Notes: generated by a model not told the origin, from the sequence alone. Positions 1 through 6,120 are shown, numbered from the stretch's first letter. The stretch is DNA of 7,093 nucleotides from Actinomycetota bacterium (GCA_013695115.1 JACDBD010000379.1:1-7093), one strand, 5' to 3'. Translations and numbers: made by a program.

Positions 1-3
1 AGA

Positions 4-351
4 TCAGACGGCGGCGACGATGTCGGGCATCGTCGCCCACTGCACCTGGGACGAGTCGAAGCCCGCCACCACCGCGAACAGCTCGTCGGCGAAGCCCGCG
101 GTCGGGGGCCGCCCGATGCTCCAGCTCAACGTCAGCGCGTTGACCCGGCCGGCCTCGCGCTGGCCGATGAACTCGCGGAGCAGCCGCTCGAACGCGTCGA
201 GGTCACCGAGTCGCCCACGCCCGCGCAGGTGGCACCGGCGGCGTCCTCACGCAGGCAGCTCACGGACGCGGCCCGGAGCGATGCAGCCGCTGAGCGCAAC
301 CGCCAGGGCGCCCAGGCCCACGGCCATTCCGATCCTCTGCGATGTGTGCAT
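4..351 (-). pseudogene. Small lipoprotein gene with broken reading frame (probable double frameshift)
   Basis: The ATG at 351 opens a clear bacterial lipoprotein signal peptide: an Arg at residue 6, a hydrophobic core rich in Ala, Leu, Val and Gly, and the lipobox LSGC with the lipidated Cys at residue 23. The frame stops at TGA (249-247) after only 34 residues. The same frame reopens past it and gives a natural-looking stretch (LDAFERLLREF, then NALTLSWSIGRPP, then FADELFAVV) ending in VQWATMPDIVAAV at TGA (6-4). Between about 250 and 205 the +1-shifted frame looks more coding (EDAAGATCAGVGD, G/C-ending codons), while the original frame reads Arg-rich nonsense. Removing one base near 249 and adding one near 205-215 would restore a protein of about 115 residues. 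So this is either a decayed gene or a stretch with two sequencing errors. The C-terminus loosely recalls the end of polysaccharide-deacetylase-like folds (WATMPDI), but I do not recognise the family. No good ribosome binding site is seen. The gene diverges from the ABC operon. Confidence 0.5.
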
Positions 352-501
352 GGCGGGCAGTAGAACCCGGCGGCGTTCGAGTCGTATGGGCCGACTGTGA
401 TGTCAGGCACAGGAGCCGCTGAGGCGGCTCTCAGGAACGGCTCATCTCGTAGGGTGGCGGTGGCCCCCTAGCCCGTCCCCCGTCAGCGAGGAGGCAACGC
501 C
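352..501. promoter_or_regulatory. Divergent intergenic region between lipoprotein remnant and ABC operon
   Basis: This 150-base gap lies between two divergent starts, so promoters for both directions should be here. For the ABC operon, TAGGGT at 450-455 fits the actinobacterial TAnnnT -10 pattern, but no convincing -35 lies 16-18 bases upstream. A strong Shine-Dalgarno GAGGAGG (488-494) sits 7 bases before the GTG at 502. Nothing convincing was found for the minus direction. Confidence 0.35.
413..430. repeat. Perfect 7-bp inverted repeat in the divergent region
   Basis: GAGCCGC (413-419) and GCGGCTC (424-430) are exact reverse complements separated by TGAG, with one further G-T wobble outside. 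There is no T-tract on either side and both flanking genes point away from it, so a terminator role is unlikely. It could be an operator half-site pair or a 5' UTR hairpin of the ABC operon. With a stem this short in high-GC DNA, chance is also possible. Confidence 0.35.
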
Positions 502-1263
502 GTGTCGGTGCTCGCCCAACCCCAGCCCGCCGCGGACACCGGCGTCGCCGCCCGCGCCTCGTCGGTGTCGAAGATCTACGGGACCGGCGACGCCGAGGTG
601 CGCGCCCTTGACGACGTCGACGTCGCCTTCGAGAAGAGCCGTTTCACCGCCATCATGGGCCCATCGGGCTCGGGCAAGTCGACGCTGCTGCACTGCCTCG
701 CCGGGCTCGACCGGGTCACGTCCGGTCGGGTCTTCCTCGGTGACGTCGAGGTGAGCGCGTGCTCCGAGAAGGAGCTGACGCTCGTGCGCCGCGACAAGGT
801 CGGCTTCGTCTTCCAGGCCTACAACCTCATCCCGACGCTCAACGCCATCGAGAACATCGTGCTGCCGATGGCCCTGGCCGGCCGAAAGCCCGACGACGCC
901 TGGCTCGACACCGTGGTCGACACCGTCCAGCTGCGCGACCGCCTGCGCCATCGCCCCAGCGAGCTGTCGGGCGGCCAGCAGCAGCGCGTCGCCGTCGCCC
1001 GGGCGCTCGCCAGCAAGCCCGAGATCATCTTCGCCGACGAGCCCACCGGCAACGTCGACTCGCGCGCCGGCGCCGAGATCCTCGCGTTCATGCAGCAGGC
1101 GGTGCGCGACTTCGGCCAGACGATCGTCATGGTGACCCACGACCCCGTGGCCGCGGCCTACGCCGACCGGGTTGTCTTCCTCGGTGACGGGCGCATCGTG
1201 GGCGAGATGACCGAGCCGACCGCCGAGAAGGTCATCGACGAGATGAAGCAGCTGGGCGGCTAA
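502..1263 (+). CDS. ABC transporter ATP-binding protein, MacB/LolD type
   Basis: This is the cytoplasmic ATPase of an ABC exporter of the MacB/LolD/FtsE class, in which ATP-driven dimerisation moves the extracytoplasmic domains of the partner permease. All ABC motifs are intact in the 253 residues: Walker A GPSGSGKST (53-61), Q-loop Gln105 in VFQAYNLIP, signature LSGGQ (155-159), Walker B with catalytic Glu (IIFADEPTG, about 175-183; Glu180), D-loop NVDS (184-187, Val where Leu is commonest) and H-loop His213 in VTHDP. The residues before about 18 are a variable, Ala/Pro-rich lead-in. The GTG start is chosen because GAGGAGG lies 7 bases upstream. The stop is 5 bases from the start of the permease gene, so the two genes almost certainly form one operon. 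The substrate cannot be read from the ATPase. The family call is firm. Confidence 0.96.
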   Translation: MSVLAQPQPAADTGVAARASSVSKIYGTGDAEVRALDDVDVAFEKSRFTAIMGPSGSGKSTLLHCLAGLDRVTSGRVFLGDVEVSACSEKELTLVRRDKVGFVFQAYNLIPTLNAIENIVLPMALAGRKPDDAWLDTVVDTVQLRDRLRHRPSELSGGQQQRVAVARALASKPEIIFADEPTGNVDSRAGAEILAFMQQAVRDFGQTIVMVTHDPVAAAYADRVVFLGDGRIVGEMTEPTAEKVIDEMKQLGG

Positions 1264-1268
1264 GCGCG

Positions 1269-3833
1269 GTGTGGCGCGTCACCCGCAAGGGACTGCGGGC
1301 CCACAAGCTGCGGTTCGCCCTCACCGCGCTCGCGGTACTGCTGGGCGTGGCCTTCATGTCGGGGACGATGGTGCTGACCGACACCATCGAGAAGACGTTC
1401 GACGACCTCTTCGCCGACGTCAACGCGGGTGTCGACGCGGCCGTGCGCAGCAAGGAGTCGCTCGAGGGCAATTTCGGCCCGGAGCAGCGGGCGCGGATAC
1501 CCGCCGACCTGCTCCCCGCGGTCGCGGCCGTCGACGGCGTCAAGGCCGCCGACGGCGACATCGACTTCTACGCCCAGCTCGTCGACAAGGACGACGAGAC
1601 CATCGGCAACCCCAGCCAGGGCCCGCCCACGTTCGGGTCCAACTGGAGCGAGGTCGACGAGCTCAACCCCTGGCGCCTCCAACCCGGTAGCCGGCCACCC
1701 GAGGCGGCCGGCGAGGTCGTGATCGACAAGGGCTCGGCCGACGAGGGCGACTTCGAGGTCGGCGACCGCGTCTCGATCCTCGTGGTATCGGGCGCGCCCC
1801 AGGAGTACGAGATCGCCGGCATCGCCAAGTTCGGCGACGCCGACGGGCCCGCGGGCGCCTCGTTCGCCCTATTCACGACGGCCGAGGCCCAGCGCGTGGC
1901 CGGAGCGGATGGTCAGTTCGACGCGATCGCGGCGGTGGCCGAGCGGGGCGTGTCGGAAGCGCAGCTGCGCGACCGCATCCGTGACGCCCTCGACGACAAG
2001 GATCTCGAGGTCCTCACCGGCGCCGAGATCACCGAGGAGGACCAGAACGAGATCCAGGACCTGGTCTCGTTCATCCGCATCCCGCTGGTGATCTTCGCCG
2101 GCATCGCCCTGCTGGTCGGCTCGTTCATCATCTTCAACACGTTCTCGATCGTGGTCGCCCAGCGCACCCGGGAGATGGCGCTGCTGCGGGCGATCGGCGG
2201 CAGCCGGTTCCAGGTCACCGCGTCGGTCGTGGCCGAGGCGTTCGTCGTCGGGGTGCTGGCGTCCCTGATCGGCCTGTTAGCGGGGATCGGGCTGTCCTCG
2301 GTGTTGAAGGTGGCGCTCAACGGCTTCGGCTTCGAGATTCCCGCCGGTGCCAGCGTGATCCGGACGTCGACGGTCGTCCTGTCGCTGATGGTGGGGACGG
2401 TGATCACCGTGCTGTCCGCGCTCGTCCCGGCGTGGAAGGCCGCGCGGGTGCCGCCGATCGCGGCGATCCGCGACGTCGCGGTCGAGCAGTCGGTGAACGT
2501 CGCCCGGCGGGGGACGGTCGGTGGCGCGATCCTGCTCTTCGGAGCGGGCGCAATCCTCCTCGGTCTGTTCGGCGACCTCGACCAGGGCGTCTACGCGGTC
2601 GCGCTCGGCACCCTCGCGGTATTCGTGGGCGCGACCGTGCTCGGACCGGTGTTCGCCCGCCCATCGTGCGCGGTCATCGGGTGGCCACTGCCGCGCCTGC
2701 GAGGGATGGCGGGCACGCTCGCCCGCGAGAACGCGATGCGGAACCCGCGTCGTACGTCGGCCACTGCCGCCGCGCTCATGATCGGTGTCGCCATCGTCGG
2801 CTTCTTCACCGTGCTGGCGTCGTCGCTCAAGGAGTCGGTGAACGCCCAGGTCGACCGGGCGTTCCAAGCCGACTTCGTGCTGAACACCGGCTTCGGCTTC
2901 GGCGCCTTCGGCGGCTTCAGCCCCGACCTCGCCGCCCGGGTCGCGGAGTTGCCCGAGGTGGAGGCGTCGAGCCCGCTGCGGTTCGGCACGGTGAAGGTCG
3001 ACGGGGACGACGACTTTCTGGTGGCGTTCGACCCCGAGACGGTTCTCGAGCTGTTCAAGCTCGACCCCCGCAAGGGTACGTTCACCGACCTCGACGAGAA
3101 CAGCGTCGCGGTCTCCGAACGGATTGCGAACAGGAAGGGGTGGAAGCTCGGGACCGAGATCCCGGTGCAGTTCCCGAACGGGGAACGCGAGCTGACGATC
3201 CGGACGATCTACGGCACGGGCGAGCGCGAGGGCCTCAGCGATTTCGGATTGTCGCTGGAGGGCTATGCCCTCGGTTACCCGGAGGTGGTCGACAACCAGG
3301 TGTACGTGCGGCTGGCCGACGGCGTCAGCCCGGCCGAGGGCCGGAAGGCACTGGAGCGGGTGGCCAAGCCCTACCCGAACGCCGAGATCCAGGATCAGAC
3401 CGAGTTCAAGGAGTCGTTCAGCGGCCAGATCAACCAGATCCTCGGGCTCGTGTACGTGCTGCTCGTGCTGGCGGTGTTCATCGCGCTCATCGGCATCGCC
3501 AACACGCTCGCGCTCTCGGTCTACGAGCGCACCCGCGAGCTCGGTCTGCTGCGTGCCGTCGGGATGACGCGCCGCCAGCTGCGTTCGAGCGTGCGCTGGG
3601 AGGCGGTGATCATCGCGGTGCTCGGCACGGTGATCGGCATTGCGATCGGCGTGTTCTTCGGCTTCGCCGTGATCAAGTCACTGCGCGACCAGGGCTTCGA
3701 GAAGTTCGCCCCGTCGGTCGGCCAGCTGATCATCATCGTGATCGCCGCCGGGTTTGCCGGTGTCGTGGCCGCGCTGTTCCCGGCGAGGAGAGCCGCCAAG
3801 CTCGACGTGTTGCGAGCGATCAGCACCGAGTAA
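1269..3833 (+). CDS. ABC transporter permease, two tandem MacB_PCD-FtsX halves
   Basis: This 854-residue membrane protein pairs with the ATPase just upstream. Half 1 has a transmembrane helix (about 15-37), a MacB_PCD-like extracytoplasmic domain (about 40-260) and three FtsX helices (about 270-298, 317-345, 366-388). Two extra helices follow (about 418-435 and 440-463). Half 2 repeats the plan: a helix (about 497-519), an extracytoplasmic domain (about 522-715) and three helices (about 723-750, 777-802, 818-837). This gives about ten helices. The halves carry matching coupling segments after the first FtsX helix (RTREMALLRAIG at 299-310; RTRELGLLRAVG at 754-765) and matching ends (PAWKAARV at 387-394; PARRAAKL at 838-845), as expected of an internal duplication. 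A Gly/Phe-rich run (GFGFGAFGGF, 541-550) lies early in the second outer domain. The GTG start gives the typical MWRVTRKGLRAHKLR lead; only a weak GGGCGG lies upstream, so coupling to the ATPase gene is likely. No membrane-fusion partner gene is in the window. Probable substrates are lipids, lipoproteins, peptides or drugs, but this is not determined. Confidence 0.93.
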   Translation: MWRVTRKGLRAHKLRFALTALAVLLGVAFMSGTMVLTDTIEKTFDDLFADVNAGVDAAVRSKESLEGNFGPEQRARIPADLLPAVAAVDGVKAADGDIDFYAQLVDKDDETIGNPSQGPPTFGSNWSEVDELNPWRLQPGSRPPEAAGEVVIDKGSADEGDFEVGDRVSILVVSGAPQEYEIAGIAKFGDADGPAGASFALFTTAEAQRVAGADGQFDAIAAVAERGVSEAQLRDRIRDALDDKDLEVLTGAEITEEDQNEIQDLVSFIRIPLVIFAGIALLVGSFIIFNTFSIVVAQRTREMALLRAIGGSRFQVTASVVAEAFVVGVLASLIGLLAGIGLSSVLKVALNGFGFEIPAGASVIRTSTVVLSLMVGTVITVLSALVPAWKAARVPPIAAIRDVAVEQSVNVARRGTVGGAILLFGAGAILLGLFGDLDQGVYAVALGTLAVFVGATVLGPVFARPSCAVIGWPLPRLRGMAGTLARENAMRNPRRTSATAAALMIGVAIVGFFTVLASSLKESVNAQVDRAFQADFVLNTGFGFGAFGGFSPDLAARVAELPEVEASSPLRFGTVKVDGDDDFLVAFDPETVLELFKLDPRKGTFTDLDENSVAVSERIANRKGWKLGTEIPVQFPNGERELTIRTIYGTGEREGLSDFGLSLEGYALGYPEVVDNQVYVRLADGVSPAEGRKALERVAKPYPNAEIQDQTEFKESFSGQINQILGLVYVLLVLAVFIALIGIANTLALSVYERTRELGLLRAVGMTRRQLRSSVRWEAVIIAVLGTVIGIAIGVFFGFAVIKSLRDQGFEKFAPSVGQLIIIVIAAGFAGVVAALFPARRAAKLDVLRAISTE

Positions 3834-3850
3834 CAGGCCCGGGCGCAGGA

Positions 3851-4999
3851 TCACGGTGGATCGGGATCGTCGGGTGGGACGAGGTCCCAGTCATGCGTGG
3901 TGCCGACCACCTTCCACCCGAAGTAGGTCTTCAAGTGGTGGTGGTGGGGGCAGATCCGCCAGGCGTTGGCCCACTTGCTGCGCCCACCTTCGGCGACCGG
4001 CACGACGTGGTCGATCTCGAGGAATCGGTCGTTGGCGCAGGTCTTGACGCCACAGGTCGGGTAGCGGGCTTCGAGTTGGCGGCGCAGCCTCGCCGGGATG
4101 GTGCGGGTGGGCTCGGAGATCTCGGTGACGTCGTTGCCGTCACGAGCGAGCACCGTGACGCGGGAGTCGGCGAGCAGGGCGCGAGCGGTGGTGACGGGGA
4201 TCGGGCTGCCGGCGATCTCGCAGCGTTCGCCCGGTTCAGTGTGGCCGCGGGGTAGAGCGGCGGCGGTGACCTCGAGTCGAGCTTCGATGGGCTTGCATGG
4301 CCCTTCGGTGACGGAGGCGACGAAGGCATCGGCCTCGTAGGCGTGACGGGGTTCCCTGTGTCCGGCCCGGCGGGCCTCGGCGAAGATCCGGTCGAGGTGG
4401 GCGTCCCACGCCGAGTCGACCCGGGCGCCGGCATCGGGACTGAGGCGGATGTCGGCGCGCCAGGCGCCGTCGTTGTCGCGCCAGCGGTTGGCGCGCCGGC
4501 TCACGTGCAGGTGCCGGGCCCATGCCTCATCATCCGGCTGGGCGCCGGCGCGCACCTGCCGGCACCGATCGCGCAGGCCCTTCACGCTTGTCGCGGCCGC
4601 CGTTTCCAGGAGGGCAGTCTCGGCACCGGGATCTTCGCTCGCTGCCGACGCGATCTCCGCTGCCTGCGTCTCCGACAACTCACCCGCTCGGAACGCTTCC
4701 GCGGTCTCGGGCAGCTCCTCGAGGGCGCGGACCGTCTCGAGCGCGCGGGCCGCCGCGCCGACGGTGGTGCCAGCCGTCTCGGCCACGAAGTGGGCCGCGC
4801 TGCGATGTCCGCCGTCGCGCCACACCTTGGTCTCATCGACGCGGCGCGCCAGGCGCGCCCGGAGCGAGGCACACACCTTCTCCCAGCGCGCCACCATCTC
4901 GAGCAAGCGCGCCGCGTCGCGACCGTCCAGGAGCTCGGGCTCCAGCTCGCACGACATCTTCTCGAGCGCCTGCGCGGCGCGGGTGGCTAACGCGAACAC
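3851..4999 (-). CDS. DUF222 / HNH endonuclease domain protein (13E12-repeat family type)
   Basis: This is a 382-residue protein with the layout of the actinobacterial 13E12 family: a long, mostly helical N-terminal DUF222 region (about 15-300) and a C-terminal HNH nuclease domain. The HNH core is complete: a zinc-type Cys pair in CGVKTC (316 and 321), EIDHVVPVAEGG with the catalytic-type His331, an Asn in WANAW (345), and CPHHHH (350-355) giving the second Cys/His pair. The tail is Pro/Asp-rich. The start is placed at GTG 4999 because GGAGG (5011-5007) lies 7 bases upstream; an in-frame ATG at 5038 would add 13 residues but has no ribosome binding site and sits only about 10 bases past the predicted transcript start. 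The protein should cut DNA. Its target and biological role are not established, and family members are often multicopy. Transcription looks LexA-controlled and the ribosome site lies in a hairpin (see the separate entries). The 3' end faces the permease stop 17 bases away, with no clear terminator between. Confidence 0.92.
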   Translation of the reverse strand: MFALATRAAQALEKMSCELEPELLDGRDAARLLEMVARWEKVCASLRARLARRVDETKVWRDGGHRSAAHFVAETAGTTVGAAARALETVRALEELPETAEAFRAGELSETQAAEIASAASEDPGAETALLETAAATSVKGLRDRCRQVRAGAQPDDEAWARHLHVSRRANRWRDNDGAWRADIRLSPDAGARVDSAWDAHLDRIFAEARRAGHREPRHAYEADAFVASVTEGPCKPIEARLEVTAAALPRGHTEPGERCEIAGSPIPVTTARALLADSRVTVLARDGNDVTEISEPTRTIPARLRRQLEARYPTCGVKTCANDRFLEIDHVVPVAEGGRSKWANAWRICPHHHHLKTYFGWKVVGTTHDWDLVPPDDPDPP

Positions 5000-5036
5000 G
5001 CTTCCCCCTCCGGGAAACGACACGGACGGGGGAAGC
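5000..5036 (-). promoter_or_regulatory. 5' UTR hairpin that hides the HNH gene's ribosome binding site
   Basis: In the minus-strand transcript the 5' arm (5036-5023) reads GCUUCCCCCGUCCG and the 3' arm (5012-5000) reads CGGAGGGGGAAGC. They pair over 13 base pairs (9 + 4) with one bulged G and a 10-base loop. The 3' arm contains the Shine-Dalgarno GGAGG and ends at the base just before the GTG start. The folded RNA would therefore block ribosome entry. A weaker alternative partner, CCCCTC (5046-5041), could also pair with GAGGGG in the same site. The complementarity is read directly; the effect on translation is inferred. Confidence 0.6.
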
Positions 5037-5055
5037 ATTCGAGGGGAGTATTGAG

Positions 5056-5084
5056 AGCATAGCGAACAGGTGTTCGTCTGTCAA
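5056..5084 (-). promoter_or_regulatory. Promoter of the HNH gene (TTGACA - 17 bp - TATGCT)
   Basis: On the minus strand a perfect -35 TTGACA (5084-5079) is followed by an exact 17-base spacer and the -10 TATGCT (5061-5056). The transcript should start near 5049, giving a 5' UTR of about 50 bases that includes the hairpin. It is the best sigma-70-type promoter seen in the window. Confidence 0.72.
5063..5076. promoter_or_regulatory. LexA-like SOS box inside the HNH promoter
   Basis: On the minus strand the site reads CGAACACCTGTTCG, a palindrome with 6-base arms and a 2-base centre. It fits the CGAAC-N4-GTTCG core of the LexA box known from actinobacteria and Bacillus. It lies wholly in the spacer between the -35 and -10, where a bound repressor would block RNA polymerase. 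The outermost flanking bases (A and C) differ from the full mycobacterial TCGAAC-N4-GTTCGA form. As I recall, several 13E12-family genes in Mycobacterium tuberculosis are LexA-regulated, which supports the reading. Confidence 0.65.
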
Positions 5085-5160
5085 GGGCCCCAGTGGTCGG
5101 ATCGTTGGGGCCGGTGGCAGTCTCTGGTGCGCTGTCGAGATCAAACGTCGGGTGTCGGTG

Positions 5161-5568
5161 ATGTTCAAACGACTGCACGAGTCAGTGGATCGCCCACCAC
5201 TCATCCCGATGTCGGAGCGTACGCAGCGAGCAGTCCTCAACGTTGCCGGCGTTCTCGCGATCGCCTCGGCGCTATTGATGGTCCCTGTGGGGGCTGCGTT
5301 CGTTGCGGATGGTGAGCCGCTCTTCGGTATCGTCGTTCTGCTCATCGCCGTCGGTGTCGTGGCGACGATTTTCCTGGGAGTCCGGGTTCGACCAGCGGAT
5401 CGCGCCGCGTATTACGGCGTCTTTGCAGGAGCCTTGGGGTTGGTCTTGCTGCTGAGTCTGATTGGTCTGCCCGGAGTCGCGGTGGTCGTGAGCGGTTCGG
5501 CGGTACTTGTAGTACCGCAGGTGTTCAACCTGCGATACAGCCGAGCGACTGAGCAGCGCGCACCCTGA
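5161..5568 (+). CDS. Small four-helix membrane protein, function unknown
   Basis: This 135-residue protein has a short basic/polar N-terminus (MFKRLHE) and four hydrophobic segments (about 25-48, 54-74, 84-101, 103-121), so it is very likely an integral membrane protein with both ends on the same side. I see no motif that names a family. The ATG at 5161 is chosen for its typical lead-in; in-frame GTGs at 5152 and 5158 are alternatives, and none has a good Shine-Dalgarno. GC content is visibly lower than in the neighbours (close to 60% in the first 120 bases), with many A/T-ending codons such as CGA, CCA, TCA and AAA, suggesting a different origin. It diverges from the HNH gene and shares its control region, and it converges on purE with a 25-base gap. 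That it is a real gene is likely but not certain. Confidence 0.62.
   Translation: MFKRLHESVDRPPLIPMSERTQRAVLNVAGVLAIASALLMVPVGAAFVADGEPLFGIVVLLIAVGVVATIFLGVRVRPADRAAYYGVFAGALGLVLLLSLIGLPGVAVVVSGSAVLVVPQVFNLRYSRATEQRAP
5500..5518. repeat. Perfect 8-bp inverted repeat near the 3' end of the small membrane protein gene
   Basis: GCGGTACT (5500-5507) and AGTACCGC (5511-5518) are exact reverse complements with the 3-base loop TGT. The repeat lies about 50 bases before the stop codon, in the part encoding the end of the last hydrophobic segment. There is no T-tract, so it is not a standard terminator. It could slow polymerase, protect the 3' end of the message, serve as a protein-binding palindrome, or be chance. 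Confidence 0.4.
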
Positions 5569-5593
5569 ACAGCCGGCCTCGGATGGGCTCGCG

Positions 5594-6085
5594 TTACTCG
5601 AACTGCTTGCGGACGCTCTCGTCCTTCTCGGCCACGGACTCGGCCAGCCCCTCCTGGAAGCGCTCCATACGAGCGCGCAGCTGGGGATCGTCGAGGATCC
5701 GGACGGCCAGGAGCCCGGCGTTGCGCGCCTTCCCGACCCCGACCGTCGCCACCGGCACGCCCTCGGGCATCTCGACGATCGACAGCAGCGAGTCGAGCCC
5801 GTTGTGGTGCTCCTGCGGCACCGGCACACCGATCACCGGCAACGGCGTCAGCGCCGCCACCATCCCGGGCAGATGAGCCGCGCCGCCCGCCCCCGCGATG
5901 ATGACCTCGAGCCCGCGCCCCGCGGCGCTCTTGGCGTACTCGGTCATCGCCTCGGGCGTGCGGTGCGCGGACACCACCCGCACCTCGTGGGCTACCTCGA
6001 ACTCGACCAGCACGTCGACCGCGGGCTTCATGACCGTCAGGTCGGAGTCGCTGCCCATGATCACGCCGACGAGGGGAGTCTCCAC
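5594..6085 (-). CDS. purE: N5-carboxyaminoimidazole ribonucleotide mutase (PurE, class I)
   Basis: PurE moves the carboxyl group of N5-CAIR to carbon 4 to make CAIR, in de novo purine synthesis. It is a cytoplasmic enzyme, octameric in the known family. The 163-residue length is normal. The family motifs are present in order: GSDSD (11-15, substrate phosphate/ribose binding), SAHRTP (39-44, with the conserved His41 matching the active-site His of E. coli PurE), [11 protein letters not shown] (64-74), and [13 protein letters not shown] (95-107), followed by the C-terminal [14 protein letters not shown] (118-131). The start is GTG at 6085. No Shine-Dalgarno precedes it, but a TAnnnT -10 (TACCCT) ends 6 bases upstream, so the message is probably leaderless. 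purK, the usual partner that makes N5-CAIR, is on neither side within the window: the left neighbour is convergent and the right one divergent. Confidence 0.96.
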   Translation of the reverse strand: METPLVGVIMGSDSDLTVMKPAVDVLVEFEVAHEVRVVSAHRTPEAMTEYAKSAAGRGLEVIIAGAGGAAHLPGMVAALTPLPVIGVPVPQEHHNGLDSLLSIVEMPEGVPVATVGVGKARNAGLLAVRILDDPQLRARMERFQEGLAESVAEKDESVRKQFE

Positions 6086-6091
6086 GAACCG

Positions 6092-6097
6092 AGGGTA
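6092..6097 (-). promoter_or_regulatory. Predicted -10 of a leaderless purE promoter
   Basis: On the minus strand TACCCT (6097-6092) is followed by 6 bases and then the GTG of purE, the spacing expected when transcription starts at the first base of the start codon. No clear -35 is seen at 16-18 bases upstream; that place overlaps the start of the divergent gene. Confidence 0.45.
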
Positions 6098-6108
6098 CCG
6101 CCCCGGAG

Positions 6109-6114
6109 TAGCTT
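6109..6114 (+). promoter_or_regulatory. Predicted -10 of a leaderless monooxygenase promoter
   Basis: TAGCTT (6109-6114) is followed by CACCCC and then the GTG at 6121, again exactly 6 bases. There is no normal Shine-Dalgarno; GGAG at 6105-6108 lies 12 bases from the GTG, which is rather far. No clear -35 is seen, and its place overlaps the purE start. Confidence 0.42.
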
Positions 6115-6120
6115 CACCCC

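Noticed and set aside
413..430. The 7-bp inverted repeat as a transcription terminator.
   Set aside because: Both flanking genes start, rather than end, at this gap and no T-tract follows the stem.
442..1140. A 232-codon open frame opposite the ABC ATPase gene.
   Set aside because: All ABC motifs lie on the plus strand; the minus frame shows no known motif and is composition-driven.
3834..3850. A terminator in the 17-base gap between the permease and the HNH gene.
   Set aside because: Only the short palindrome GCCCGGGC is present, without a loop or T-tract. That is too little to call.
3934..3952. A GTG-rich run as a tandem microsatellite repeat.
   Set aside because: It is the complement of the codons for the four His residues of the HNH motif CPHHHH, so coding explains it.
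2432..4255. A 607-codon open frame on the plus strand across the permease end and the HNH 3' part.
   Set aside because: It is very rich in Arg, Gly, Pro and Ala with no membrane or enzyme motifs. It overlaps two well-supported genes in other frames and is a by-product of high GC.
4522..5568. A long plus-strand open frame that continues into the small membrane protein.
   Set aside because: The part before about 5150 runs antisense to the HNH gene and across its promoter, and reads as Arg/Pro/Ser-rich nonsense. Only the 3' part from 5161 has protein-like features.
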